A stretch of 64,000 nucleotides of DNA from an uncultured Clostridium sp. (GCF_947039605.1 NZ_CAMQZG010000017.1:1-64000), one strand, 5' to 3'. Shown: positions 16,876-25,683, counted from the first letter of the stretch. Notes: a model not told the origin generated them from the sequence alone. Program-made: numbers and translations.

Positions 16876-17766
16876 TTATTGTCTAATATATCTCACTGAT
16901 TTCTTTCTTCTTGTGATTAAGGTCATCACTACCTTTAGCTTATCACCCTCTCTATAAGGGGGGATATTCTCACCATAATAAATTTTACATTCTCTCTTAT
17001 TCGTAAAATCTGTCACTATTAAACTATAATAAACGCTTCCTTCCTCACTATCTTCGTTCACTTCAATACCCATACAAGTTCCAAATAAAACAGTATTCAA
17101 ATTAAAAATATCCTCTATTGTAAAAGATACTACAACCACTATTATTAGTACCCATATCTCAATTAAAAGTGAAAGTATAGCAAGTACTACACAAATCATA
17201 ACTAACTTCATTACCAAGCCATTAGATGATATTTCTTCATCCTTAATATTTGATTTTATAATTGGTTTAAACCAAATCTTCCATCTCCAACTTGGTTCAA
17301 CCTTATAATCATACGATTGTGCTGGTGCAAAATACTTATTTTCCTTACTCTCTTGCTCTACTGATATAATCCATATGTTTCTACTTATAAAATATAAAAG
17401 CATTATAAGCCCTGCATTTATAACACCCGCAAATATCATATATACTGAATTACTAAGTTTGTTTTGAGCAAACCCTATTGAAAGAAATATGATACCTCCA
17501 CAAATATAATAAATTATATTTTTTTTATATTTAGACTTTTCCTTATTAGACAAACTATTAGCAACTTCAAATCCTGATGCAATTGCAGCAACAGATAATA
17601 AAGCTACAAATTCTAAAAAACCTCTATAATAATAAAATCTTACAAACTCTAAATCTTTATATTTATCTATAAAAAATATAATATTTCCACCTACACTAAT
17701 AAGCAAAATAAATATTATTGTTACTCTTATACTTCTAGCAGTTCTTCCATCTAACTTAGCAAACAT
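16876..17766 (-). CDS. Hypothetical membrane protein with DUF3592-like C-terminal domain
   Basis: The 296-residue protein has about six hydrophobic segments (near residues 13-33, 50-66, 84-100, 105-127, 183-205 and 207-222). Its C-terminal beta-rich domain (FGTCMGIEVNEDSEEGSVYY, then GDKLKVVMTLITRR) resembles those of the proteins at 6877 and 22259. The function is unknown. It lies 27 bp downstream of the MFS transporter on the same strand and may be co-transcribed with it. Confidence 0.55.
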   Translation of the reverse strand: MFAKLDGRTARSIRVTIIFILLISVGGNIIFFIDKYKDLEFVRFYYYRGFLEFVALLSVAAIASGFEVANSLSNKEKSKYKKNIIYYICGGIIFLSIGFAQNKLSNSVYMIFAGVINAGLIMLLYFISRNIWIISVEQESKENKYFAPAQSYDYKVEPSWRWKIWFKPIIKSNIKDEEISSNGLVMKLVMICVVLAILSLLIEIWVLIIVVVVSFTIEDIFNLNTVLFGTCMGIEVNEDSEEGSVYYSLIVTDFTNKRECKIYYGENIPPYREGDKLKVVMTLITRRKKSVRYIRQ

Positions 17767-17793
17767 ATTTTTTCCTAAAACAATTTAAATAAC

Positions 17794-19458
17794 TCATATA
17801 CTTTTCACTTTTAAATTCTTTCTGCTTGATAAGAAAATTGATATTACTAATGCTATAATACAAAATACTGCTGAAGCAAGAAACATCTCTCCGTATCCTT
17901 TATTAAGCGTACTTTGGAATGTACTTGTAATAATATCTTTTGAACCTGCAAGTTTATGAAGATAAGAAGTTTTAAACTCTGTGAACATAGGATTATTCCC
18001 CATATGTTGCCCTATTATATTAAACTGCTTACTTGTCATATTATATATTAAACTAAATATATTATTAGCAGATGCATTTTGGAATGAACTAGCAGCCCCA
18101 CTAAACATATTAGCTGAATGATGTGCAAATTGCTCTGGAAGCTTTGGCATAACACTCATAAGTTTTGTTGGTACTTTTTGAGCTGCATTAGATATAAAGT
18201 TAACAAGTAAATTTGGTCCTATAGCAACTCCTATTGAACGTACAAGTGCTACTGTTGATTGTCCCATTGTAGCTTTTTCCTCTGGTACAAGAGCCATCAT
18301 AAGATAATTAAGTGGTGTTGCAAATGTAAATCCAAACCCTGAACCAAGTATAGCTATCCCAACTAATAAATTAATAAGGTCTGGATAACTTGCTGTTATA
18401 AAAGCAAAATACATACATCCAGTTATTGAAATTACAAATCCAATAATAAGAACTATTTTAGCACCAATTTTATCTATAAGCTTACCAGAAATAACTGATG
18501 ATATTCCCATAAACACAGCAAATATTGTTGAGAAGTATCCACCAGTTCCTGATGGAAGTTTTAGAACATTATCGCTGAATTGTGGCAAGAATACAAGTGA
18601 CATAAGTCCAGCCCCTACAATTAAACTAACAATTAATGTTATTAATATATTTTTATTAGTGAAATATGAAAGGTCAAGAACAGGGTCGTGAGCTTTCTTC
18701 TCTATAAATATAAATATAGGTATACTTATAACAAATATAATAAGATAAGGCAGTACATCTTTAGATGTTAATGATGTATATAAATCATCAAATTTTAGAT
18801 TTGTTAATGCATACATAAGTGAAAGTATTAAAATACCAAGTGAAAGTGAACCTAAAATATCAAGTTTTCCACTATTAACTGCTTTACTCTCATCTAGTTT
18901 TAATCCAAGAATTATAACAATTATACTTATAGGTATATTTATAAAGAATAATATTCCCCAGTTTTGGTCTCCAAATGCTCCAAGAATAGCTGAACCAAGT
19001 GTTGGTCCAATAACTGTGCATATTCCAAATATCGCACCTATAAAACCAAGTGCTGACCCTCTTTTCTCTGGTGGAAAAGATGTTCCAATATAAGTAGTAG
19101 CAATAGGCATAATTCCCCCACCACCAATGGCCTCAATAACTCTTGATGAAAGAAACATAGGGTAACTTTCAAATATATTAGATAATCCACATAGCAGTGA
19201 TCCGATAGCAAATAATACTATTGAAATCATATAAATCTTTTTTCTTCCAAACTTATCAGAAAGTTTTCCCATAATAGGCATTGATACTGCAAATGCAAGT
19301 GTATAGATTGTTATCATCCATATACTAGCTGACTGACTAACATGTAGTCCATCTGCAATAATATTTCTAGCAGGGGCTACTATACCTGAGTCTAGCGCTC
19401 CCATTGCAATACCTAATAGGAAAACTATCATAGCAAGTTTAGTTGATGCTTTTTTCAT
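17794..19458 (-). CDS. MFS multidrug transporter, DHA2 (14-span) family
   Basis: The 554-residue protein has about 14 membrane spans. It carries the MFS motif A (GKLSDKFGRKKIYM) after span 2 and the DHA2 pattern of a C-terminal extracytoplasmic loop (about residues 420-510). This is the EmrB/QacA class of proton-driven drug exporters; the substrates are unknown. AAGGAGGAAGAC precedes the ATG. A divergent TetR-type regulator at 19658 probably controls it through the intergenic inverted repeat. Confidence 0.88.
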   Translation of the reverse strand: MKKASTKLAMIVFLLGIAMGALDSGIVAPARNIIADGLHVSQSASIWMITIYTLAFAVSMPIMGKLSDKFGRKKIYMISIVLFAIGSLLCGLSNIFESYPMFLSSRVIEAIGGGGIMPIATTYIGTSFPPEKRGSALGFIGAIFGICTVIGPTLGSAILGAFGDQNWGILFFINIPISIIVIILGLKLDESKAVNSGKLDILGSLSLGILILSLMYALTNLKFDDLYTSLTSKDVLPYLIIFVISIPIFIFIEKKAHDPVLDLSYFTNKNILITLIVSLIVGAGLMSLVFLPQFSDNVLKLPSGTGGYFSTIFAVFMGISSVISGKLIDKIGAKIVLIIGFVISITGCMYFAFITASYPDLINLLVGIAILGSGFGFTFATPLNYLMMALVPEEKATMGQSTVALVRSIGVAIGPNLLVNFISNAAQKVPTKLMSVMPKLPEQFAHHSANMFSGAASSFQNASANNIFSLIYNMTSKQFNIIGQHMGNNPMFTEFKTSYLHKLAGSKDIITSTFQSTLNKGYGEMFLASAVFCIIALVISIFLSSRKNLKVKSI

Positions 19459-19546
19459 TTGTCTTCCTCCTTAGTTTAAAAAATATTTAAATAGATAGCT
19501 TATTACTGCTTGTCCACAAAATATTTAAACATTCCAATTCTATATG

Positions 19547-19562
19547 CAGTTTAACCAAACTG
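19547..19562. promoter_or_regulatory. Candidate TetR-family operator
   Basis: The inverted repeat CAGTTT-AACC-AAACTG lies in the 199-bp region between the divergent MFS and TetR genes, the usual place for an autoregulatory operator that also represses the pump. Confidence 0.5.
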
Positions 19563-19657
19563 TCACATTTGTGTCTTTTGATATTTTCAATTATAATTAA
19601 TGAAAAATACTTAGTCAACTAATTAATGAAACTTACACAAAAAGGGGAATCTGTAAC

Positions 19658-20236
19658 ATGGAAAATTATGGAGTTAAAAATAGAAATAAAAAATCAATTG
19701 AGCGTATATCAAATGCTATGTTAGAAGTTCTAAAAGAAAAAGAATTTGATAGCATCTCAATAACAGAAATTTGTAGCAAAGCAGAAGTCGCAAGAAAAAC
19801 ATTTTACAGGAATTTTAATAATAAAGAAGATGTAATCAAAAGTTCTATTGATTTAAAACTTTCAGAATTCACAAGCACTGGGGTATTAAATAAAGTGATT
19901 AAACCAATCGAAATATCTGAATCTTATATCCAATTCTGGTATGATAGAAAAGATTTTTTAAAGCTTTTATTTGAAAGAAATTTATTTGGTATTTTAAATT
20001 ATAAATATGATATCTACATGCAAGACTTAAGAAGATTAATGAAAGGTGATGAAGAAGAAACTCCAGAAATAGAATACTTTTTAAAATTTATATCAGGTGG
20101 ATTTTGGAATGTACTACAAACATGGGTAAGAAAAGATTTCAAAGAATCTCCAAAAGAACTTGCAAAACTTACAGCGATATATATGGAAAGACTACAAGGT
20201 GCTATAGCTTCTAACTCATCTTTATTTGCTTATTAA
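19658..20236 (+). CDS. TetR/AcrR-family transcriptional regulator
   Basis: The 192-residue protein has an N-terminal HTH (residues 14-58; FDSISITEICSKAEVARKTF, then YRNFNNKEDVI) and a helical ligand-binding C-terminal domain with a TetR_C-type region (SGGFWNVLQTWVRKDFKESP). It is divergent from the DHA2 exporter, suggesting it represses that gene until an inducer binds. AAAAGGGG precedes the ATG. Confidence 0.85.
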   Translation: MENYGVKNRNKKSIERISNAMLEVLKEKEFDSISITEICSKAEVARKTFYRNFNNKEDVIKSSIDLKLSEFTSTGVLNKVIKPIEISESYIQFWYDRKDFLKLLFERNLFGILNYKYDIYMQDLRRLMKGDEEETPEIEYFLKFISGGFWNVLQTWVRKDFKESPKELAKLTAIYMERLQGAIASNSSLFAY

Positions 20237-20260
20237 ATCCACAAAAAACTCTAAACATAA

Positions 20261-20302
20261 ATTAAACACCTACACTTATGAAAAATGTAGGTGTTTAATT
20301 AC
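20261..20302. terminator. Bidirectional terminator after tetR
   Basis: ATTAAACACCTACA (20261-20274) pairs with its complement at 20286-20299. It lies between convergent genes, and the same AAACACCT-ACA core recurs at 25636. Confidence 0.75.
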
Positions 20303-20694
20303 TATAAGCCGAAAAATCCTTGACTATAATTCACTTGAGCATTTAATATCCATTCTTTAATATACTCTATAAGTTTTTGTTGTGGAATTTTTTCTCCAGT
20401 GTTATTTTTTATAACAATTGTACTAGGAACCGAATTCTCATTTTCTCCTAATATCCACTCAATTGAACCACTTTTATTATTCATTGAATTTATTTCACTA
20501 TTGTTATTTTTTTTATTTATAGATTCATTATTTTGTATTTGAGTAGTATTATTCAAATTTTTATTATTTATATTACTTTGAGTTTCTGTTTGAGTATTAC
20601 TATTGCTAGATGTTACATTCTTTGTATTTGAGTTATTATTAGTATTAACTTCACTATTAACACTTTTATTATTATTTGAATTTATTTCAACCAT
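20302..20694 (-). pseudogene. Truncated paralogue of the Asn-rich anchored protein
   Basis: The 130-codon frame has an Asn/Ser/Thr-rich linker followed by SIEWILGENENSVPSTIVIK and GEKIPQQKLIEYIKEWIL. This matches the start of the C-terminal domain of the protein at 8764 (NSIVITNTTNNPIPLNKL). It stops after about 40 residues of that domain and lacks the N-terminal membrane anchor. The Shine-Dalgarno directly abuts the ATG. Upstream, in another frame and closed by a TAA, is a stretch coding a hydrophobic start (MLFVSSIFVVFAEKK), perhaps the lost anchor. I read it as a gene remnant. The 20695-21039 gap holds nothing else that I recognise. Confidence 0.5.
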
Positions 20695-20792
20695 CCTTTC
20701 TTAATCTAATAAATATTTTATTTAAATTTAACACTCTTTTTTTCAGCAAAAACTACAAAGATACTACTAACAAATAACATATTTAAAAGCAA

Positions 20793-20824
20793 CTAAAAAA
20801 GAGTTAGTTTTACACCAACTCACC
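20793..20824 (-). terminator. Terminator-like GAGTTAG hairpin
   Basis: GAGTTAG...CAACTC with TTTTTTAG on the minus strand. It belongs to the same repeated terminator type as 14500 and 24273, but here it is not directly downstream of an intact gene. Confidence 0.4.
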
Positions 20825-21039
20825 AGTACTCTTATACTCATTTTTATTTTTTTAAACAAGATAACACTATTTAACTTCTTCCTAAAAGCTTATTTATATA
20901 AGCAACCTTTTTCTTCCTTCGAAAGTAAAGATTTTCAAATATATTTCATTTTTGAAGTAACTGTTTTGATTCTATCCTCAGCCTATATAATGTTAAAATT
21001 AACTGTTATAAAAAAAATGAAAGTCGGTGATTACCAAAG

Positions 21040-21984
21040 ATGAAAAAATTCATTAGAATTATTTGTAAAATCCTTTTATTTATGAATATAGTAGCTCTTA
21101 TAACACTTGGGATATTTATGAGAGGTACTGTTCCAGCTTCTAACTGGATAGTATATATTGCTTATACAGTCGTATTACTATTTATCATTAAAATTACAAA
21201 ACCCATTAACAATAAAACACTCAAGAAAAAATACAAGAAGAAATATAAAAAAAGGTACAAAAAAACTTCAATTGCCCATAATAAAGATACCTTTACCAAC
21301 TTACCAAATAAGCAAAAAGAAATAGAAATAGAAAAAAGAAAACTGAACCCAACATCAAACAAAACTATTGATGAAGAAACAAAAAAAAGAAAAGGCGATG
21401 TAGGTGAGTTAAAAACTGAAGTTACACTTCAAAATATATTTGAAAATGCTCATATTTACAGAAATGCTTATTTCTCTAAAATCCCTGTTGCAACACCTGA
21501 AAACCCTTATCCTTCAAATGTAGATATAGGTAGTAATGAACTTGATATAGTAGTTGTTGATAAATCAGGAGTTTATGTAATAGAATCAAAAGCTTGGAAT
21601 TGCACATCAGTAAAAGGTGATTTTGCAGATAAAACAATCACTCCTATTTACGGAAACAAAGCAGCTTCTTCTAAACCTTATAACCCAATAAAGCAAAATG
21701 AAGCACATATAAAAACCCTGAAAACTCACTTAAATATTAAAAACTTACCAGTAAAATCAGTCATAGTCTTTTCTGGTGAAAAAAAAGTTAATATTGAACT
21801 AACAGGACAAAGTGATAGTATTGTAACAAACCTTAAAGACCTAGAAAAAGAATTAACTCCTTACAAAAACAAAACATTGATTAGTCCTGAAGACTTTGCT
21901 CGTATCAGTTGCATTATCAAAGATAGAACTGAATTTTCAGAGTCATACAAACAAAAGCATAAAGAATTTGCAAGTAGCTTTTAA
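21040..21984 (+). CDS. Membrane-anchored NERD-domain (nuclease-related) protein
   Basis: The 314-residue protein has two N-terminal membrane spans (about residues 8-26 and 34-52). A very basic Lys/Tyr stretch follows (residues 60-80, KKYKKKYKKRYKK), then a NERD domain at about residues 120-265. The domain has ELDIVVVDKSGVYVIESKAW, the D-(9-13)-E-x-K pattern of restriction-endonuclease-like folds. NERD proteins are predicted nucleases, but function is rarely shown. Its own terminator follows. Confidence 0.8.
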   Translation: MKKFIRIICKILLFMNIVALITLGIFMRGTVPASNWIVYIAYTVVLLFIIKITKPINNKTLKKKYKKKYKKRYKKTSIAHNKDTFTNLPNKQKEIEIEKRKLNPTSNKTIDEETKKRKGDVGELKTEVTLQNIFENAHIYRNAYFSKIPVATPENPYPSNVDIGSNELDIVVVDKSGVYVIESKAWNCTSVKGDFADKTITPIYGNKAASSKPYNPIKQNEAHIKTLKTHLNIKNLPVKSVIVFSGEKKVNIELTGQSDSIVTNLKDLEKELTPYKNKTLISPEDFARISCIIKDRTEFSESYKQKHKEFASSF

Positions 21985-22034
21985 AAATAACTACCACATC
22001 AGAAAATATATTTTTCTGATGTGGTAGTTATTTT
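21985..22034 (+). terminator. Terminator of the NERD gene
   Basis: AATAACTACCACATCAGAAA pairs with its complement; T-rich tail TTTTATTTA. Confidence 0.85.
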
Positions 22035-22258
22035 ATTTATCTATATTCTACTCAGAAGTTTGCTTACATAAACAACTTTAATACTATTTTCTTACCTACT
22101 GCTCTAAAGTTTCAGATTATTACAAATTTAAAGCTATTTTGTTTACCATTTATTATTTGTATAAATACTTTTATTCCATTATATAAATTTCTATGTTAAG
22201 ACAATTCCTTCTTTATAAAGTATACTAAATAAAACTTATATTTATATGATGAAAGAAG

Positions 22259-23083
22259 GTGTCCCTTATAATAAATGATAAAATAAATAATTCACCTAAA
22301 AATAAACCTTCAAAACTTTCAATTATAGGTTCTATACTCTTTTTATTGATTCTGATAATTGGGTTTGGAAAGTCATATTTCAGTAGTATACTTATTGGTA
22401 CTTTCGGTATAGAGGCTATCGCTACGATAACAGGCTATACCTTGTCAGATGCTAATACTTTAAGCAAATCAAGTGAAAAAACATATAATTATACACCTAC
22501 TGTAAAAACAATCATAAGTGGGAAAGAAGTTATTCTGACACGAAGCCCTGTAAATTATAGCTCAAAGGAATTTACAATTGGACAAAGACTTCAAATATCA
22601 TATATATTTAAAAGCAAACCAATATTTATAATTAAAAACACTTTTTATTGGGCTAACCGTGTAATGGACTTGGCAGCAGTTATAACTATACCATTTTTAA
22701 TTATACTTTTTTTACTATTAGAACCCAGATATCAAACAATTGCTGAAAGAAAAGCTCTCTTTAAAAAATATAAACGACTTTTTTTCTTAAGTATAATACC
22801 TCTAATTTTATGGGCTATAGCATTAATTTACAAAGGTTATCAAATTTTAAATTATCCAAAAAATTTAATAATTCCACTCAGAGTAACTAATATAAATAAT
22901 ATAAGAGTTTCTGAAATCCTTTTTGTATATGCAGTCCTCATATATATAAAAATTTTCATTGATTTTTTAGTGTTTAAAAAAAGAACTTGGAAAAACATTA
23001 GAATCTCTATCCTTCTTATAGTTATTTCAATTGCCCCCTTATTTTATTTATCTTTAATACCATTTGTGAATATATCACTATAA
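22259..23083 (+). CDS. Hypothetical membrane protein with DUF3592-like domain
   Basis: The 274-residue protein has membrane segments near residues 20-45, 138-160, 178-196, 215-240 and 248-270. Between the first two lies a beta-rich extracytoplasmic domain (TYNYTPTVKTIISGKEVIL; FTIGQRLQISYIF) of the DUF3592 type. Function unknown. The start is uncertain. GTG 22259 is in frame but overlaps the AAGAAGGTG ribosome site, and no better in-frame start follows closely. Confidence 0.5.
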   Translation: MSLIINDKINNSPKNKPSKLSIIGSILFLLILIIGFGKSYFSSILIGTFGIEAIATITGYTLSDANTLSKSSEKTYNYTPTVKTIISGKEVILTRSPVNYSSKEFTIGQRLQISYIFKSKPIFIIKNTFYWANRVMDLAAVITIPFLIILFLLLEPRYQTIAERKALFKKYKRLFFLSIIPLILWAIALIYKGYQILNYPKNLIIPLRVTNINNIRVSEILFVYAVLIYIKIFIDFLVFKKRTWKNIRISILLIVISIAPLFYLSLIPFVNISL

Positions 23084-23105
23084 AAATTATATTTTATAAA
23101 TAAAG

Positions 23106-23143
23106 AAGGTGTCGCACTAAATAATTAGTGCGACACCCCCTTT
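23106..23143. terminator. Bidirectional terminator
   Basis: GGTGTCGCACTAA (23108-23120) pairs with its complement at 23125-23137. It follows the + strand gene at 22259 and would also end a minus-strand transcript from the zeta operon or the candidate RNA. Confidence 0.75.
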
Positions 23144-23169
23144 CAATTCTTATTTAACCTATAATTTCT

Positions 23170-23367
23170 ATGTACTTTCATAAGGCAATCCGTGCTATTC
23201 CCATTATACTTTTCTTACCTCGTGCCCATTAACTTTGAGTCTATTACTAAACTTCCAGTCTTTTCTCAGCGCCCTGGGGACCTTTGTGAGAGAAATTCAT
23301 TTCTCGAACTTAATATTTCTTTGAACGTTTCTTCTGGAAATATATCTGTTTGCATTATACCGTACAT
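23170..23367 (-). ncRNA. Candidate structured RNA downstream of the zeta gene
   Basis: This patch has GC-richer stretches than its surroundings (for example GGTCCCCAGGGCGC) and several nested pairings on the minus strand. The two ends pair (AUGUAC at 23367-23362 with GUACAU at 23175-23170, extended by UAUAA/UUAUG). Inside are AUAUUUC/GAAAUAU (23343-23337 with 23319-23313), GAGAAA/UUUCUC (23305-23300 with 23295-23290) and AGUUUA-GUAA-UAGACU (23253-23238, closed by a GNRA-type loop). I cannot assign an RNA family. The same DNA also reads as a small frame with a ribosome site (ATG 23367, TGA at 23268-23266, then open to TAA at 23217-23215), so a short or selenocysteine-containing protein is a competing reading. 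Confidence 0.3.
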
Positions 23368-23419
23368 TTTCACTCTCCATATTTCAATAACTTTTTTTCA
23401 TTATGTTGCACGCTTCAAA

Positions 23420-23998
23420 TTATTCAGTAATAACATTTTTGAGATTAATTTTGTACCAATTTGGTAATTCTTCACCGATCCAAGTAAGTGAACCCTTCTC
23501 ACTAATGGCAATTAATCTAAATTTATTTGTATTATCATAAATATTAATAACATCACAAATATCTTTTACTAGCTTTAAATTTTCCAAAGATTCAACATAT
23601 CTTCTTTCAACAGCTTTATCTAGTATACCATGCCCACCTTTTAAAACTCTTTCTCTAATTCTCTTCTTTGAAATCTCTGGACTTTCTGTACAAATGAAAT
23701 TCATCTCAACAAAGAATCCTAACTCTTTAGCTTTTTTAATATTCCTAACTATACTTTTTCCTGATAATGTAGTTTCTTGATTAAATGATATTCCCGTTGA
23801 AAAATATTTTCTTATAAGCTTAACAGCTTCTTTTGCACACTTCATTTGAAGATTATCATCTTCCCATGAACCTATACTTGCCAACATTTCATCTGTATTA
23901 ATTCTTTTCTCATCTTTTTTAAAAGGATAATATATAGCTTTGTACATTGTTGTTTTACCAGAACCATTAACTCCACCAAATACAGTATAACTTTTCAT
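23420..23998 (-). CDS. Zeta-toxin-like P-loop kinase
   Basis: The likely start is ATG 23998 (MKSYTVFGGVNGSGKTTMYK); GTG 24007 is an in-frame alternative. The product has 192 residues, with a Walker A at residues 8-17 and Lys15. A zeta-type central region follows (RINTDEMLASIGSWEDDN; ISFNQETTLSGKSIVRNIKK; and RIRERVLKGGHG, the Arg-rich lid). Zeta toxins phosphorylate UDP-N-acetylglucosamine and block wall synthesis. A 54-residue gene ends two bases upstream (24000-24164), in the antitoxin position. Chromosomal zeta-like kinases may also have other roles. Confidence 0.75.
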   Translation of the reverse strand: MKSYTVFGGVNGSGKTTMYKAIYYPFKKDEKRINTDEMLASIGSWEDDNLQMKCAKEAVKLIRKYFSTGISFNQETTLSGKSIVRNIKKAKELGFFVEMNFICTESPEISKKRIRERVLKGGHGILDKAVERRYVESLENLKLVKDICDVINIYDNTNKFRLIAISEKGSLTWIGEELPNWYKINLKNVITE

Positions 23999-23999
23999 G

Positions 24000-24164
24000 C
24001 TATTCACCCATTACCCTTTCTTGCTCCCTTTGAAGGATTATATCTGAAACTTTAGCATAGAAATCTTTTTCTTCCTTACTATTTGCTTTTCTTAAAAGCT
24101 CCATAACATCTTTATATGTGTAACTTAAAAACAAATCATATAACTCTACTCTTTTATCTAACAT
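24000..24164 (-). CDS. Small helical protein, candidate epsilon-like antitoxin
   Basis: The 54-residue, charged and helical product begins MLDKRVELYDLFLSYTYKDV. Its stop (24002-24000) lies one base before ATG 23998 of the zeta-like kinase, so the two are translationally coupled. A small acidic or helical protein directly upstream of a zeta kinase fits an epsilon/zeta-type toxin-antitoxin pair. The identification comes from position and size; I do not recognise the sequence itself. Confidence 0.6.
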   Translation of the reverse strand: MLDKRVELYDLFLSYTYKDVMELLRKANSKEEKDFYAKVSDIILQREQERVMGE

Positions 24165-24270
24165 ATTAATTCCCCCATATTTAACTTATTTTACTTTTTA
24201 TTTTCATTATAACTAAGATTATATAAGATATAAACCATATTATATTTACTCCTAAAGTTTATTTAATAAT

Positions 24271-24302
24271 CAAAAAAGAGTTAGTTCTTACACCAACTCT
24301 AA
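24271..24302 (-). terminator. Terminator of BRO module 2
   Basis: On the minus strand AGAGTTGGT...ACTAACTCT is followed by TTTTTTG. Confidence 0.6.
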
Positions 24303-24318
24303 CTTTATCTATATGTAC

Positions 24319-25265
24319 CTATATTCTACTCAAAAGTTTACTTATATAAGCAACTTTAATAGGATTATCTTCATCTATAATTCTATCTACCAAATTAACT
24401 AAATCTATAATTTCTGATAAGTTATCCATACTTTTCTCACTATATATCTTTTCTTCGGATAAGTTATCCTTTTTAATACTGAATATATTTTCACTAACAG
24501 TATTTCCAACTTCCATATCTATAAGTTCCTCAAAAACCTCATCTCTAAGCCATTTTCTAAGTTCTTTTCCTATTGGCATATCAGCATAATTTATAAATCC
24601 AAGTAAACCTTTTTTATAAAAAATAGTTAAATGTGTTATAAGTTCTCCGGAGGCAAAGGGTGTAGAATCCGTTCCTTGGATAAGTTCTTTTACTTCCCTT
24701 GCATTTAAGACATCATAATCTTTTTCTCTTTCATATCCTTCTGCTATTATACATTGTGATACTGCTTTAGATTCATCTTGATACCCTAAAACACTAGCTA
24801 TATCAATAGCTCTAAAGCAAAGTTTCCCCTTCCATCTGAATGTGAAAATCTTATAGCCTTTAAAACTTTTGACCATTATATTCTTATTTTTAGCTTCATA
24901 AAAATTATCACGCTCTGTATTATCTCCTAAAAGTAATCTAACTTCCTCATAAGTTAACTTATTTCTATATCTAAGAAACTCAACTAATCCACTCTCATAA
25001 AACAAAACTAACTTTGGTGATTGTCTAAACTCATTTATTTCCATAGCTAATAATCTATCTTTAAACTCTCTCAAATCATTCTTAGATAAAACTATATAAT
25101 CCTCATTTTCAAGTAATCCACTCGCAGTTAAAAAGTAATTCACTGCCTTAGATGGATTTTCATAACCCAATACTTCTCCTACTTTCTTAGCTACCCAAAC
25201 TCTTTACCTTTCCATTTCATTTTTATTGCTAGTTCTGTTAGCAAATCAACATAATCATTTTTCAT
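24319..25265 (-). pseudogene. Frameshifted double BRO-N gene, module 2
   Basis: The original start is ATG 25265 after GGAGGAG. The frame reads MKNDYVDLLTELAIKMKWKG and then hits TAG near 25194. A one-base shift around 25194-25204 restores WVAKKVGEVLGYENPSKAV, which aligns with WVAMEVAECLGYEKPSKVV of the intact paralogue at 25681. The rest of the gene (to 24319) is open and keeps both BRO-N domains and the FINYADMPIGKELRKWLRDE motif. A 283-codon product could only start at an internal TTG (25170) that lacks the first BRO-N strands. The partner RHH gene at 25385 is also frameshifted. Confidence 0.75.
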
Positions 25266-25288
25266 AAATTCTCCTCCTAGTAAAATTG

Positions 25289-25302
25289 AAATTAATACTA
25301 GT
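25289..25302. promoter_or_regulatory. Palindrome between the divergent module 2 genes
   Basis: TAATACTAGTATTA is a perfect 14-bp palindrome in the divergent intergenic region. The equivalent place in module 3 has a partial match (CTAATAGTATT). It could be the operator of the RHH protein. Confidence 0.35.
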
Positions 25303-25384
25303 ATTACCAAAATTCTAAATATTATCAGTTTCTAGAGGTTATAAAAAAATAAATTTTGTTAATAATAGAAATGAGGTGATAAAA

Positions 25385-25539
25385 ATGCCAAGAAATGACT
25401 TAAAACCAGAACACCACTCGGTAGTGCTGTTGATAATGAAGTATTTAAAAGATTGAAAACATACTCTAAAGAGTCACATATACCAATATCAAAGATTTTA
25501 GATCTTGCTATTACAACATATTTAGATGAGAAAAAATAG
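25385..25539 (+). pseudogene. Frameshifted ribbon-helix-helix gene, module 2
   Basis: From ATG 25385 the frame runs MPRNDLKPEHH and stops after 23 codons. Adding one base at the A-run at 25402-25405 gives MPRNDLKTRTPLGSAVDNEV and continues to TAG at 25537-25539. This matches the intact paralogue at 26762 (KNRTPIGSAMDNK, then IPISKMLDRAM versus IPISKILDLAI here). The total length of 155 bp is one short of a multiple of three. It is divergent from the decayed BRO gene. Confidence 0.75.
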
Positions 25540-25633
25540 AATACATATTTTAAAAACTACTAAAATTGCTTAGTAGTTTATTTTTACTCAAAACTAAATT
25601 TCAAGATATGTTTACCATAAAAAAGACACTAAA

Positions 25634-25683
25634 TAGATAGTAAACACCTCCACTTTTTAATAAGTGTAGGTGTTTACTATCTA
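25634..25683 (-). terminator. Terminator of BRO module 3
   Basis: GATAGTAAACACCT...AGGTGTTTACTATC, a long stem, begins at the stop codon of the BRO gene. Confidence 0.7.

Noticed and set aside
23170..23367. Identification as a known riboswitch, group I or group II intron or transposon end
   Set aside because: None of the conserved core sequences that I know for these classes is present, so it is left as unassigned.
23192..23467. 91-codon + strand frame
   Set aside because: It crosses the candidate RNA and the 3' end of the zeta gene, has no ribosome site and shows no protein-like pattern.
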